Origin: Amaranthus tricolor
Lineage: Eukaryota > Streptophyta > Magnoliopsida > Caryophyllales > Amaranthaceae
Assembly (NCBI RefSeq): GCF_026212465.1
Contig: NC_080053.1
Location: 1,232,038 to 1,296,037 of the forward strand
DNA: 64,000 bases
Direction: 5' to 3'
The number at the start of each line of letters is the position of its first letter. Within the stretch, counting starts at the first letter, position 1. Both the position numbers and the translations under genes were made by a program. The notes below the pieces were generated by a model that made no database searches, was not told the origin of the DNA, and saw only the letters and a program-made list of their open reading frames with translations. Positions 15,481-31,841 of this stretch are shown here, in pieces.

Positions 15481-18400
15481 GAAGAATGAACAAGGATCAA
15501 TGATCAATGAACAATGAACGATGAAGAATGAACCAGGATCAATGAGCATTGAAGAATGAACGATTTAGAATGAACAAGGATCAATGATCATTGAAGATGG
15601 AACGATGAAGAATGAACAAGGATCAATGATTAATGAACAATGAACGATGAAGAATGAACAAGGATCAATGAGCATTGAAGAATGAACGATGAAGAATGAA
15701 CAAGGATCAATGATCAATGAACAATGAACGATGAAGAATGAAACAGGATCAATGAGCATTGTAGAATGAACGATGAAGAATGTACAAGGATCAATGATGA
15801 ATAATGAATGAACGATGAAGAATGAACAAGGTTCAATGATCATTGAAGAATGAACGATGAAGAATGAATATGGTTCAATGATCATTAAAGAATGAACGAT
15901 GAAGAATGAACAAGGATCAATGATCATTGAAGAATGAACGATGAAGAATGAACAAGGATCAATGATCAATGAACAATGAATGATGAAGAATCAACCAGGA
16001 TCAATGAGCATTGAAGAATGAACGATTTAGAATGAACAAGGATCAATGATCAATGAAGATGGAACGATGAAGAATGAACAAGGATCAATGATCATTGAAG
16101 AATGAACGATGAAGAATAAATATGGATCAATGATCATTAAAGAATGAACGATGAAGAATGAACAAGGATCAATGATCATTGAAGAATGAACGATGAAGAA
16201 TGAACAAGGATCAATGATTAATGAACAATGAACGATGAAGAATGAACAAGGATCAATGAGCATTGAAGAATGAACGAGGATCAATGAGCATTGTAGAATG
16301 AACGATGATGAATGTACAAGGATCAATGATGAATAATGAATGAACGATGAAGAATGAACAAGGATCAATGATCATTGAAGAATGAACGATGAAGAATGAG
16401 CAAGGATCAATGATCATTGAAGAATGAACGATGAAGTATGATCAATGAACAATGAACGATGAAGAATGAACCAGGATCAATGAGCAATGAAGAATGAACG
16501 ATTTAGAATGAACAAGGATCAATGATCATTGAAGATGGAACGATGAAGAATGAACAAGGATCAATAATCATTGAAGAATGAACGATGGAGAATGAATATG
16601 GATCAATGATCATTAAAGAATGAACGATGAAGAATGAACAAGGATCAATGATCATTGAAGAATGAACGATGAAGAATGAACAAGGATCAATGATCAATGA
16701 ACAATGAACGATGAAGAATGCACCAGGATCAATGAGCATTGAAGAATGAACGATTTAGAATGAACAAGGATCAATGATCATTGAAGATGGAACGATGAAG
16801 AATGAACAAGGATCAATGATTAATGAACAATGAACGATGAAGAATGAACAAGGATCAATGAGCATTGAAGAATGAATGATGAAGAATGAACAAGGATCAA
16901 TGATCAATAAACAATGAACGATGAAGAATGAACGAGGATCAATGAGCATTGTAGAATGAACGATGAAGAATGTACAAGGATCAATGATGAATAATGAATG
17001 AACAATGAAGAATGAACAAGGATCAATGATCATTGAAGAATGAACGATGAAGAATGAATATGGATCAATGATCATTAAAGAATGAACGATGAAGAATGAA
17101 CAAGGATCAATGATCATTGAAGAATGAACGATGAAGAATGAACAAGGATCAATGATCAATGAACAATGAACGATGAAGAATGAACCAGGATCAATGAGCA
17201 TTGAAGAATGAACGATTTAGAATGAACAAGGATCAATGATCATTGAAGATGGAACGATGAAGAATGAACAAGGATCAATGATTAATGAACAATGAACGAT
17301 GAAGAATGAACAAGGATCAATGAGCATTGAAGAATGAATGATGAAGAATGAACAAGGATCAATGATCAATAAACAATGAACGATGAAGAATGAACGAGGA
17401 TCAATGAGCATTGTAGAATGAACGATGAAGAATGTACAAGGATCAATGATGAATAATGAATGAACGATGAAGAATGAACAAGGATCAATGATCATTGAAG
17501 AATGAACGATGAAGAATGAACAAGGATTAATGATCATTGAAGAATGAACGATGAAGAATGAACAAGGATCAATGATCAATGAACAATGAACGATGAAGAA
17601 TGAACCAGGATCAACGAGCATTGAAGAATGAACGATTTAGAATGAACAAGGATCAATGATCATTCAAGATGGAACGATGAAGAATGAACAAGGATCAATG
17701 ATCATTGAAGAATGAACGATGAGAAATGAATATGGATCAATGATCATTAAAGAATGAACGATGAAGAATGAACAAGGATCAATGATCATTGAAGAATGAA
17801 CGATGAAGAATGAACCAGGATCAATGAGCATTGAAGAATGAACGATTTAGAATGAACAAGGATCAATGATCATTGAAGATGGAACGATGAAGAATGAATA
17901 GGATCAATGAGCATTGAAGAATGAATGATGAAGAATGAACAAGGATCAATGATCAATGAACAATGAACGATGAAGAATGAACCAGGATCAATGAGCAATG
18001 AAGAATGAACGATTTAGAATGAACAAGGATCAATGATCATTGAAGATGGAACGATGAAGAATGAACAAGGATCAATGATCATTGAAGAATGAACGATGAA
18101 GAATAAATATGGATCAATGATCATTAAAGAATGAACGATGAAGAATGAACAAGGATCAATGATCATTGAAGAATGAACGATGAAGAATGAACAAGGATCA
18201 ATGATCAATGAACAATGAACGATGAAGAATGAACCAGGATCAATGAGCATTGAAGAATGAACGATTTAGAATGAACAAGGATCAATAATCATTGAAGATG
18301 GAACGATGAAGAATGAACAAGGATCAATGATCATTAAAGAATGAACGATTTAGAATGAACAAGGATAATTGATCATTGAAGAATGAACGATGAAGAATGA

Positions 18401-21400
18401 ACAAGGATCAATGATCAATAATGAATGAACGATGAAGAATGAACAAGGATCAATGATTAATGAACAATGAACGATGAAGAATGAACAAGGATCAATGAGC
18501 ATTGAAGAATGAACGATGAAGAATGAACAAGGATCAATGATCATTGAAGAATGAACGATGAAGAATGAGCAAGGATCAATGATCATTGAAGAATGAACGA
18601 TGAAGAATGAACAAGGATCAATGATCAATGAACAATGAACGATGAAGAATGAACCAGGATCAATGAGCAATGAAGAATGAACGATTTAGAATGAACAAGG
18701 ATCAATGATCAATGAAGAATGAACGATGAAGAATAAATATGGATCAATGATCATTAAAGAATGAACGATGAAGAATGAACAAGGATCAATGATCATTGAA
18801 GAATGAACGATGAAGAATGAACAAGGATCAATGATTAATGAACAATGAACGATGAAGAATGAACAAGGATCAATGAGCATTGAAGAATGAATGATGAATA
18901 ATGAACAAGGATCAATGATCAATGAACAATGAAGGATGAAGAATGAACGAGGATCAATGAGCATTGTAGAATGAACGATGAAGAATGAACAAGGATCAAT
19001 GAGCATTGAAAAATGAACGATGAAGAATGAACAAGGATCAATGATCATTGAAGAATGAACGATGAAGAATGAGCAAGGATCAATGATCATTGAAGAATGA
19101 ACGATGAAGAATGAACAAGGATCAATGATCAATGAACAATGAACGATGAAGAATGAACCAGGATCAATGAGCAATGAAGAATGAACGATTTAGAATGAAC
19201 AAGGATCAATGATCAATGAAGATGGAACGATGAAGAATGAACAAGGATCAATGATCATTGAAGAATGAACGATGAAGAATAAATATGGATCAATGATCAT
19301 TAAAGAATGAACGATGAAGAATGAACAAGGATCAATGATCATTGAAGAATGAACGATGAAGAATGAACAAGGATCAATGATTAATGAACAATGAACGATG
19401 AAGAATGAACAAGGATCAATGAGCATTGAAGAATGAATGATGAATAATGAACAAGGATCAATGATCAATGAACAATGAAGGATGAAGAATGAACGAGGAT
19501 CAATGAGCATTGTAGAATGAACGATGATGAATGTACAAGGATCAATGATGAATAATGAATGAACGATGAAGAATGAACAAGGATCAATGATCATTGAAGA
19601 ATGAACGATGAAGAATGAATATGGATCAATGATCATTAAAGAATGAACGATGAAGAATGAGCAAGGATCAATGATCATTGAAGAATGAACGATGAAGTAT
19701 GATCAATGAACAATGAACGATGAAGAATGAACCAGGATCAATGAGCAATGAAGAATGAACGATTTAGAATGAACAAGGATCAATGATCATTGAAGATGGA
19801 ACGATGAAGAATGAACAAGGATCAATAATCATTGAAGAATGAACGATGGAGAATGAATATGGATCAATGATCATTAAAGAATGAACGATGAAGAATGAAC
19901 AAGGATCAATGATCATTGAAGAATGAACGATGAAGAATGAACAAGGATCAATGATCAATGAACAATGAACGATGAAGAATGAACCAGGATCAATGAGCAT
20001 TGAAGAATGAACGATTTAGAATGAACAAGGATCAATGATCATTGAAGATGGAACGATGAAGAATGAACAAGGATCAATGATTAATGAACAATGAACGATG
20101 AAGAATGAACAAGGATCAATGAGCATTGAAGAATGAATGATGAAGAATGAACAAGGATCAATGATCAATAAACAATGAACGATGAAGAATGAACGAGGAT
20201 CAATGAGCATTGTAGAATGAACGATGAAGAATGTACAAGGATCAATGATGAATAATGAATGAACAATGAAGAATGAACAAGGATCAATGATCATTGAAGA
20301 ATGAACGATGAAGAATGAATATGGATCAATGATCATTAAAGAATGAACGATGAAGAATGAGCAAGGATCAATGATCATTGAAGAATGAACGATGAAGTAT
20401 GATCAATGAACAATGAACGATGAAGAATGAACCAGGATCAATGAGCAATGAAGAATGAACGATTTAGAATGAACAAGGATCAATGATCATTGAAGATGGA
20501 ACGATGAAGAATGAACAAGGATCAATAATCATTGAAGAATGAACGATGAAGAATGAATATGGATCAATGATCATTAAAGAATGAACGATGAAGAATGAAC
20601 AAGGATCAATGATCATTGAAGAATGAACGATGAAGAATGAATAAGGATCAATGATCAATGAACAATGAACGATGAAGAATGAACCAGGATCAATGAGCAA
20701 TGAAGAATGAACGATTTAGAATAAACAAGGATCAATGATCATTGAAGATGGAACGATGAAGAATGAACAAGGATCAATGATCATTGAAGAATGAACGATG
20801 AAGAATGAATATGGATCAATGATCATTAAAGAATGAACGATGAAGAATGAACAAGGATCAATGATCATTGAAGAATGAACGATGAAGAATGAACAAGGAT
20901 CAATGATCAATGAACAATGAACGATGAAGAATGAACCAGGATCAACGAGCATTGAAGAATGAACGATTTAGAATGAACAAGGATCAATGATCATTGAAGA
21001 TGGAACGATGAAGAATTAACAAGGATCAATGATTAATGAACAATGAACGATGAAGAATGAACAAGGATCAATGAGCATTGAAGAATGAATGATGAAGAAT
21101 GAACAAGGATCAATGATCAATAAACAATGAACGATGAAGAATGAACGAGGATCAATGAGCATTGTAGAATGAACGATGAAGAATGTACAAGGATCAATGA
21201 TGAATAATGAATGAACGATGAAGAATGAACAAGGATCAATGATCATTGAAGAATGAACGATGAAGAATGAACAAGGATTAATGATCATTGAAGAATGAAC
21301 GATGAAGAATGAACAAGGATCAATGATCAATGAACAATGAACGATGAAGAATGAACCAGGATCAACGAGCATTGAAGAATGAACGATTTAGAATGAACAA

Positions 21401-22604
21401 GGATCAATGATCATTCAAGATGGAACGATGAAGAATGAACAAGGATCAATGATCATTGAAGAATGAACGATGAGAAATGAATATGGATCAATGATCATTA
21501 AAGAATGAACGATGAAGAATGAACAAGGATCAATGATCATTGAAGAATGAACGATGAAGAATGAACCAGGATCAATGAGCATTGAAGAATGAACGATTTA
21601 GAATGAACAAGGATCAATGATCATTGAAGATGGAACGATGAAGAATGAATAGGATCAATGAGCATTGAAGAATGAATGATGAAGAATGAACAAGGATCAA
21701 TGATCAATGAACAATGAACGATGAAGAATGAACCAGGATCAATGAGCAATGAAGAATGAACGATTTAGAATGAACAAGGATCAATGATCATTGAAGATGG
21801 AACGATGAAGAATGAACAAGGATCAATGATCATTGAAGAATGAACGATGAAGAATAAATATGGATCAATGATCATTAAAGAATGAACGATGAAGAATGAA
21901 CAAGGATCAATGATCATTGAAGAATGAACGATGAAGAATGAACAAGGATCAATGATCAATGAACAATGAACGATGAAGAATGAACCAGGATCAATGAGCA
22001 TTGAAGAATGAACGATTTAGAATGAACAAGGATCAATGATCATTGAAGATGGAACGATGAAGAATGAACAAGGATCAATGATCATTAAAGAATGAACGAT
22101 TTAGAATGAACAAGGATAATTGATCATTGAAGAATGAACGATGAAGAATGAACAAGGATCAATGATCAATAATGAATGAACGATGAAGAATGAACAAGGA
22201 TCAATGATTAATGAACAATGAACGATGAAGAATGAACAAGGATCAATGAGCATTGAAGAATGAACGATGAAGAATGAACAAGGATCAATGATCAATGAAC
22301 AATGAACGATGAAGAATGAAACAGGATCAATGAGCATTGTAGAATGAACGATGAAGAATGTACAAGGATCAATGATGAATAATGAATGAACGATGAAGAA
22401 TGAACAAGGTTCAATGATCATTGAAGAATGAACGATGAAGAATGAATATGGTTCAATGATCATTAAAGAATGAACGATGAAGAATGAACAAGGATCAATG
22501 ATCATTGAAGAATGAACGATGAAGAATGAACAAGGATCAATGATCAATAAACAATGAATGATGAAGAATCAACCAGGATCAATGAGCATTGAAGAATGAA
22601 CGAT

Positions 22605-25346
22605 TTAGAATGAACAAGGATCAATGATCAATGAAGATGGAACGATGAAGAATGAACAAGGATCAATGATCATTGAAGAATGAACGATGAAGAATAAATA
22701 TGGATCAATGATCATTAAAGAATGAACGATGAAGAATGAACAAGGATCAATGATCATTGAAGAATGAACGATGAAGAATGAACAAGGATCAATGATTAAT
22801 GAACAATGAACGATGAAGAATGAACAAGGATCAATGAGCATTGAAGAATGAATGATGAATAATGAACAAGGATCAATGATCAATGAACAATGAAGGATGA
22901 AGAATGAACGAGGATCAATGAGCATTGTAGAATGAACGATGATGAATGTACAAGGATCAATGATGAATAATGAATGAACGATGAAGAATGAACAAGGATC
23001 AATGATCATTGAAGAATGAACGATGAAGAATGAATATGGATCAATGATCATTAAAGAATGAACGATGAAGAATGAGCAAGGATCAATGATCATTGAAGAA
23101 TGAACGATGAAGTATGATCAATGAACAATGAACGATGAAGAATGAACCAGGATCAATGAGCAATGAAGAATGAACGATTTAGAATGAACAAGGATCAATG
23201 ATCATTGAAGATGGAACGATGAAGAATGAACAAGGATCAATAATCATTGAAGAATGAACGATGGAGAATGAATATGGATCAATGATCATTAAAGAATGAA
23301 CGATGAAGAATGAACAAGGATCAATGATCATTGAAGAATGAACGATGAAGAATGAACAAGGATCAATGATCAATGAACAATGAACGATGAAGAATGAACC
23401 AGGATCAATGAGCATTGAAGAATGAACGATTTAGAATGAACAAGGATCAATGATCATTGAAGATGGAACGATGAAGAATGAACAAGGATCAATGATTAAT
23501 GAACAATGAACGATGAAGAATGAACAAGGATCAATGAGCATTGAAGAATGAATGATGAAGAATGAACAAGGATCAATGATCAATAAACAATGAACGATGA
23601 AGAATGAACGAGGATCAATGAGCATTGTAGAATGAACGATGAAGAATGTACAAGGATCAATGATGAATAATGAATGAACAATGAAGAATGAACAAGGATC
23701 AATGATCATTGAAGAATGAACGATGAAGAATGAATATGGATCAATGATCATTAAAGAATGAACGATGAAGAATGAACAAGGATCAATGATCATTGAAGAA
23801 TGAACGATGAAGAATGAACAAGGATCAATGATCAATGAACAATGAACGATGAAGAATGAACCAGGATCAATGAGCATTGAAGAATGAACGATTTAGAATG
23901 AACAAGGATCAATGATCATTGAAGATGGAACGATGAAGAATGAACAAGGATCAATGATTAATGAACAATGAACGATGAAGAATGAACAAGGATCAATGAG
24001 CATTGAAGAATGAATCATGAAGAATGAACAAGGATCAATGATCAATAAACAATGAACGATGAAGAATGAACGAGGATCAATGAGCATTGTAGAATGAACG
24101 ATGAAGAATGTACAAGGATCAATGATGAATAATGAATGAACGATGAAGAATGAACAAGGATCAATGATCATTGAAGAATGAACGATGAAGAATGAACAAG
24201 GATTAATGATCATTGAAGAATGAACGATGAAGAATGAACAAGGATCAATGATCAATGAACAATGAACGATGAAGAATGAACCAGGATCAACGAGCATTGA
24301 AGAATGAACGATTTAGAATGAACAAGGATCAATGATCATTCAAGATGGAACGATGAAGAATGAACAAGGATCAATGATCATTGAAGAATGAACGATGAGA
24401 AATGAATATGGATCAATGATCATTAAAGAATGAACGATGAAGAATGAACAAGGATCAATGATCATTGAAGAATGAACGATGAAGAATGAACCAGGATCAA
24501 TGAGCATTGAAGAATGAACGATTTAGAATGAACAAGGATCAATGATCATTGAAGATGGAACGATGAAGAATGAATAGGATCAATGAGCATTGAAGAATGA
24601 ATGATGAAGAATGAACAAGGATCAATGATCAATGAACAATGAACGATGAAGAATGAACCAGGATCAATGAGCAATGAAGAATGAACGATTTAGAATGAAC
24701 AAGGATCAATGATCATTGAAGATGGAACGATGAAGAATGAACAAGGATCAATGATCATTGAAGAATGAACGATGAAGAATAAATATGGATCAATGATCAT
24801 TAAAGAATGAACGATGAAGAATGAACAAGGATCAATGATCATTGAAGAATGAACGATGAAGAATGAACAAGGATCAATGATCAATGAACAATGAACGATG
24901 AAGAATGAACCAGGATCAATGAGCATTGAAGAATGAACGATTTAGAATGAACAAGGATCAATGATCATTGAAGATGGAACGATGAAGAATGAACAAGGAT
25001 CAATGATCATTAAAGAATGAACGATTTAGAATGAACAAGGATAATTGATCATTGAAGAATGAACGATGAAGAATGAACAAGGATCAATGATCAATAATGA
25101 ATGAACGATGAAGAATGAACAAGGATCAATGATTAATGAACAATGAACGATGAAGAATGAACAAGGATCAATGAGCATTGAAGAATGAACGATGAAGAAT
25201 GAACAAGGATCAATGATCATTGAAGAATGAACGATGAAGAATGAGCAAGGATCAATGATCATTGAAGAATGAACGATGAAGAATGAACAAGGATCAATGA
25301 TCAATGAACAATGAACGATGAAGAATGAACCAGGATCAATGAGCAA
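22605..25346. repeat. Duplicated satellite block, partner of 35,481-38,222
   Basis: The order of variant monomers in this 2.7-kb block is repeated at a constant distance of 12,876 bp. Landmarks at 22,605, 23,179, 23,431, 23,893, 24,690 and 25,026 have partners at 35,481, 36,055, 36,307, 36,769, 37,566 and 37,902. This is a duplication inside the array, far larger than one monomer. Confidence 0.8.
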
Positions 25347-28300
25347 TGAAGAATGAACGATTTAGAATGAACAAGGATCAATGATCAATGAAGATGGAAC
25401 GATGAAGAATGAACAAGGATCAATGATCATTGAAGAATGAACGATGAAGAATAAATATGGATCAATGATCATTAAAGAATGAACGATGAAGAATGAACAA
25501 GGATCAATGATCATTGAAGAATGAACGATGAAGAATGAACAAGGATCAATGATTAATGAACAATGAACGATGAAGAATGAACAAGGATCAATGAGCATTG
25601 AAGAATGAATGATGAATAATGAACAAGGATCAATGATCAATGAACAATGAAGGATGAAGAATGAACGAGGATCAATGAGCATTGTAGAATGAACGATGAA
25701 GAATGAACAAGGATCAATGAGCATTGAAGAATGAACGATGAAGAATGAACAAGGATCAATGATCATTGAAGAATGAACGATGAAGAATGAGCAAGGATCA
25801 ATGATCATTGAAGAATGAACGATGAAGAATGAACAAGGATCAATGATCAATGAACAATGAACGATGAAGAATGAACCAGGATCAATGAGCAATGAAGAAT
25901 GAACGATTTAGAATGAACAAGGATCAATGATCAATAAAGATGGAACGATGAAGAATGAACAAGGATCAATGATCATTGAAGAATGAACGATGAAGAATAA
26001 ATATGGATCAATGATCATTAAAGAATGAACGATGAAGAATGAACAAGGATCAATGATCATTGAAGAATGAACGATGAAGAATGAACAAGGATCAATGATT
26101 AATGAACAATGAACGATGAAGAATGAACAAGGATCAATGAGCATTGAAGAATGAATGATGAATAATGAACAAGGATCAATGATCAATGAACAATGAAGGA
26201 TGAAGAATGAACGAGGATCAATGAGCATTGTAGAATGAACGATGATGAATGTACAAGGATCAATGATGAATAATGAATGAACGATGAAGAATGAACAAGG
26301 ATCAATGATCATTGAAGAATGAACGATGAAGAATGAATATGGATCAATGATCATTAAAGAATGAACGATGAAGAATGAGCAAGGATCAATGATCATTGAA
26401 GAATGAACGATGAAGTATGATCAATGAACAATGAACGATGAAGAATGAACCAGGATCAATTAGCAATGAAGAATGAACGATTTAGAATGAACAAGGATCA
26501 ATGATCATTGAAGATGGAACGATGAAGAATGAACAAGGATCAATAATCATTGAAGAATGAACGATGGAGAATGAATATGGATCAATGATCATTAAAGAAT
26601 GAACGATGAAGAATGAACAAGGATCAATGATCATTGAAGAATGAACGATGAAGAATGAACAAGGATCAATGATCAATGAACAATGAACGATGAAGAATGA
26701 ACCAGGATCAATGAGCATTGAAGAATGAACGATTTAGAATGAACAAGGATCAATGATCATTGAAGATGGAACGATGAAGAATGAACAAGGATCAATGATT
26801 AATGAACAATGAACGATGAAGAATGAACAAGGATCAATGAGCATTGAAGAATGAATGATGAAGAATGAACAAGGATCAATGATCAATAAACAATGAACGA
26901 TGAAGAATGAACGAGGATCAATGAGCATTGTAGAATGAACGATGAAGAATGTACAAGGATCAATGATGAATAATGAATGAACAATGAAGAATGAACAAGG
27001 ATCAATGATCATTGAAGAATGAACGATGAAGAATGAATATGGATCAATGATCATTAAAGAATGAACGATGAAGAATGAGCAAGGATCAATGATCATTGAA
27101 GAATGAACGATGAAGTATGATCAATGAACAATGAACGATGAAGAATGAACCAGGATCAATGAGCAATGAAGAATGAACGATTTAGAATGAACAAGGATCA
27201 ATGATCATTGAAGATGGAACGATGAAGAATGAACAAGGATCAATAATCATTGAAGAATGAACGATGAAGAATGAATATGGATCAATGATCATTAAAGAAT
27301 GAACGATGAAGAATGAACAAGGATCAATGATCATTGAAGAATGAACGATGAAGAATGAATAAGGATCAATGATCAATGAACAATGAACGATGAAGAATGA
27401 ACCAGGATCAATGAGCAATGAAGAATGAACGATTTAGAATAAACAAGGATCAATGATCATTGAAGATGGAACGATGAAGAATGAACAAGGATCAATGATC
27501 ATTGAAGAATGAACGATGAAGAATGAATATGGATCAATGATCATTAAAGAATGAACGATGAAGAATGAACAAGGATCAATGATCATTGAAGAATGAACGA
27601 TGAAGAATGAACAAGGATCAATGATCAATGAACAATGAACGATGAAGAATGAACCAGGATCAATGAGCATTGAAGAATGAACGATTTAGAATGAACAAGG
27701 ATCAATGATCATTGAAGATGGAACGATGAAGAATGAACAAGGATCAATGATTAATGAACAATGAACGATGAAGAATGAACAAGGATCAATGAGCATTGAA
27801 GAATGAATGATGAAGAATGAACAAGGATCAATGATCAATAAACAATGAACGATGAAGAATGAACGAGGATCAATGAGCATTGTAGAATGAACGATGAAGA
27901 ATGTACAAGGATCAATGATGAATAATGAATGAACGATGAAGAATGAACAAGGATCAATGATCATTGAAGAATGAAAGATGAAGAATGAACAAGGATTAAT
28001 GATCATTGAAGAATGAACGATGAAGAATGAACAAGGATCAATGATCAATGAACAATGAACGATGAAGAATGAACCAGGATCAACGAGCATTGAAGAATGA
28101 ACGATTTAGAATGAACAAGGATCAATGATCATTCAAGATGGAACGATGAAGAATGAACAAGGATCAATGATCATTGAAGAATGAACGATGAGAAATGAAT
28201 ATGGATCAATGATCATTAAAGAATGAACGATGAAGAATGAACAAGGATCAATGATCATTGAAGAATGAACGATGAAGAATGAACCAGGATCAATGAGCAT

Positions 28301-28482
28301 TGAAGAATGAACGATTTAGAATGAACAAGGATCAATGATCATTGAAGATGGAACGATGAAGAATGAATAGGATCAATGAGCATTGAAGAATGAATGATGA
28401 AGAATGAACAAGGATCAATGATCAATGAACAATGAACGATGAAGAATGAACCAGGATCAATGAGCAATGAAGAATGAACGAT

Positions 28483-29937
28483 TTAGAATGAACAAGGATC
28501 AATGATCATTGAAGATGGAACGATGAAGAATGAACAAGGATCAATGATCATTGAAGAATGAACGATGAAGAATAAATATGGATCAATGATCATTAAAGAA
28601 TGAACGATGAAGAATGAACAAGGATCAATGATCATTGAAGAATGAACGATGAAGAATGAACAAGGATCAATGATCAATGAACAATGAACGATGAAGAATG
28701 AACCAGGATCAATGAGCATTGAAGAATGAACGATTTAGAATGAACAAGGATCAATGATCATTGAAGATGGAACGATGAAGAATGAACAAGGATCAATGAT
28801 CATTAAAGAATGAACGATTTAGAATGAACAAGGATAATTGATCATTGAAGAATGAACGATGAAGAATGAACAAGGATCAATGATCAATAATGAATGAACG
28901 ATGAAGAATGAACAAGGATCAATGATTAATGAACAATGAACGATGAAGAATGAACAAGGATCAATGAGCATTGAAGAATGAACGATGAAGAATGAACAAG
29001 GATCAATGATCATTGAAGAATGAACGATGAAGAATGAGCAAGGATCAATGATCATTGAAGAATGAACGATGAAGAATGAACAAGGATCAATGATCAATGA
29101 ACAATGAACGATGAAGAATGAACCAGGATCAATGAGCAATGAAGAATGAACGATTTAGAATGAACAAGGATCAATGATCATTGAAGATGGAACGATGAAG
29201 AATGAACAAGGATCAATGATCATTGAAGAATGAACGATGAAGAATAAATATGGATCAATGATCATTAAAGAATGAACGATGAAGAATGAACAAGGATCAA
29301 TGATCATTGAAGAATGAACGATGAAGAATGAACAAGGATCAATGATCAATGAACAATGAACGATGAAGAATGAACCAGGATCAATGAGCATTGAAGAATG
29401 AACGATTTAGAATGAACAAGGATCAATGATCATTGAAGATGGAACGATGAAGAATGAACAAGGATCAATGATCATTAAAGAATGAACGATTTAGAATGAA
29501 CAAGGATAATTGATCATTGAAGAATGAACGATGAAGAATGAACAAGGATCAATGATCAATAATGAATGAACGATGAAGAATGAACAAGGATCAATGATTA
29601 ATGAACAATGAACGATGAAGAATGAACAAGGATCAATGAGCATTGAAGAATGAACGATGAAGAATGAACAAGGATCAATGATCAATGAACAATGAACGAT
29701 GAAGAATGAAACAGGATCAATGAGCATTGTAGAATGAACGATGAAGAATGTACAAGGATCAATGATGAATAATGAATGAACGATGAAGAATGAACAAGGT
29801 TCAATGATCATTGAAGAATGAACGATGAAGAATGAATATGGTTCAATGATCATTAAAGAATGAACGATGAAGAATGAACAAGGATCAATGATCATTGAAG
29901 AATGAACGATGAAGAATGAACAAGGATCAATGATCAA
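28483..29937. repeat. Duplicated satellite block, partner of 33,969-35,423
   Basis: Landmark variants at 28,483, 28,819, 29,155 and 29,491 recur at 33,969, 34,305, 34,641 and 34,977, a constant shift of 5,486 bp. The block after it (29,995 onward) matches 36,055 onward with a different shift of 6,060 bp. A junction between two duplication events therefore lies near 29,940-29,995. Confidence 0.8.
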
Positions 29938-29994
29938 TGAACAATGAATGATGAAGAATCAACCAGGATCAATGAGCAATGAAGAATGAACGAT

Positions 29995-31841
29995 TTAGAA
30001 TGAACAAGGATCAATGATCATTGAAGATGGAACGATGAAGAATGAACAAGGATCAATAATCATTGAAGAATGAACGATGGAGAATGAATATGGATCAATG
30101 ATCATTAAAGAATGAACGATGAAGAATGAACAAGGATCAATGATCATTGAAGAATGAACGATGAAGAATGAACAAGGATCAATGATCAATGAACAATGAA
30201 CGATGAAGAATGAACCAGGATCAATGAGCATTGAAGAATGAACGATTTAGAATGAACAAGGATCAATGATCATTGAAGATGGAACGATGAAGAATGAACA
30301 AGGATCAATGATTAATGAACAATGAACGATGAAGAATGAACAAGGATCAATGAGCATTGAAGAATGAATGATGAAGAATGAACAAGGATCAATGATCAAT
30401 AAACAATGAACGATGAAGAATGAACGAGGATCAATGAGCATTGTAGAATGAACGATGAAGAATGTACAAGGATCAATGATGAATAATGAATGAACAATGA
30501 AGAATGAACAAGGATCAATGATCATTGAAGAATGAACGATGAAGAATGAATATGGATCAATGATCATTAAAGAATGAACGATGAAGAATGAACAAGGATC
30601 AATGATCATTGAAGAATGAACGATGAAGAATGAACAAGGATCAATGATCAATGAACAATGAACGATGAAGAATGAACCAGGATCAATGAGCATTGAAGAA
30701 TGAACGATTTAGAATGAACAAGGATCAATGATCATTGAAGATGGAACGATGAAGAATGAACAAGGATCAATGATTAATGAACAATGAACGATGAAGAATG
30801 AACAAGGATCAATGAGCATTGAAGAATGAATGATGAAGAATGAACAAGGATCAATGATCAATAAACAATGAACGATGAAGAATGAACGAGGATCAATGAG
30901 CATTGTAGAATGAACGATGAAGAATGTACAAGGATCAATGATGAATAATGAATGAACGATGAAGAATGAACAAGGATCAATGATCATTGAAGAATGAACG
31001 ATGAAGAATGAACAAGGATTAATGATCATTGAAGAATGAACGATGAAGAATGAACAAGGATCAATGATCAATGAACAATGAACGATGAAGAATGAAGCAG
31101 GATCAACGAGCATTGAAGAATGAACGATTTAGAATGAACAAGGATCAATGATCATTCAAGATGGAACGATGAAGAATGAACAATGATCAATGATCATTGA
31201 AGAATGAACGATGAGAAATGAATATGGATCAATGATCATTAAAGAATGAACGATGAAGAATGAACAAGGATCAATGATCATTGAAGAATGAACGATGAAG
31301 AATGAACCAGGATCAATGAGCATTGAAGAATGAACGATTTAGAATGAACAAGGATCAATGATCATTGAAGATGGAACGATGAAGAATGAATAGGATCAAT
31401 GAGCATTGAAGAATGAATGATGAAGAATGAACAAGGATCAATGATCAATGAACAATGAACGATGAAGAATGAACCAGGATCAATGAGCAATGAAGAATGA
31501 ACGATTTAGAATGAACAAGGATCAATGATCATTGAAGATGGAACGATGAAGAATGAACAAGGATCAATGATCATTGAAGAATGAACGATGAAGAATAAAT
31601 ATGGATCAATGATCATTAAAGAATGAACGATGAAGAATGAACAAGGATCAATGATCATTGAAGAATGAACGATGAAGAATGAACAAGGATCAATGATCAA
31701 TGAACAATGAACGATGAAGAATGAACCAGGATCAATGAGCATTGAAGAATGAACGATTTAGAATGAACAAGGATCAATGATCATTGAAGATGGAACGATG
31801 AAGAATGAACAAGGATCAATGATCATTAAAGAATGAACGAT
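29995..31841. repeat. Duplicated satellite block, partner of 36,055-37,901
   Basis: Landmarks at 29,995, 30,247, 30,709 and 31,506 recur at 36,055, 36,307, 36,769 and 37,566, a constant shift of 6,060 bp. After about 31,842 the two copies continue into different variant orders. Small private substitutions separate the copies, for example GAAGCAG at about 31,096 where the partner has GAACCAG. Confidence 0.75.
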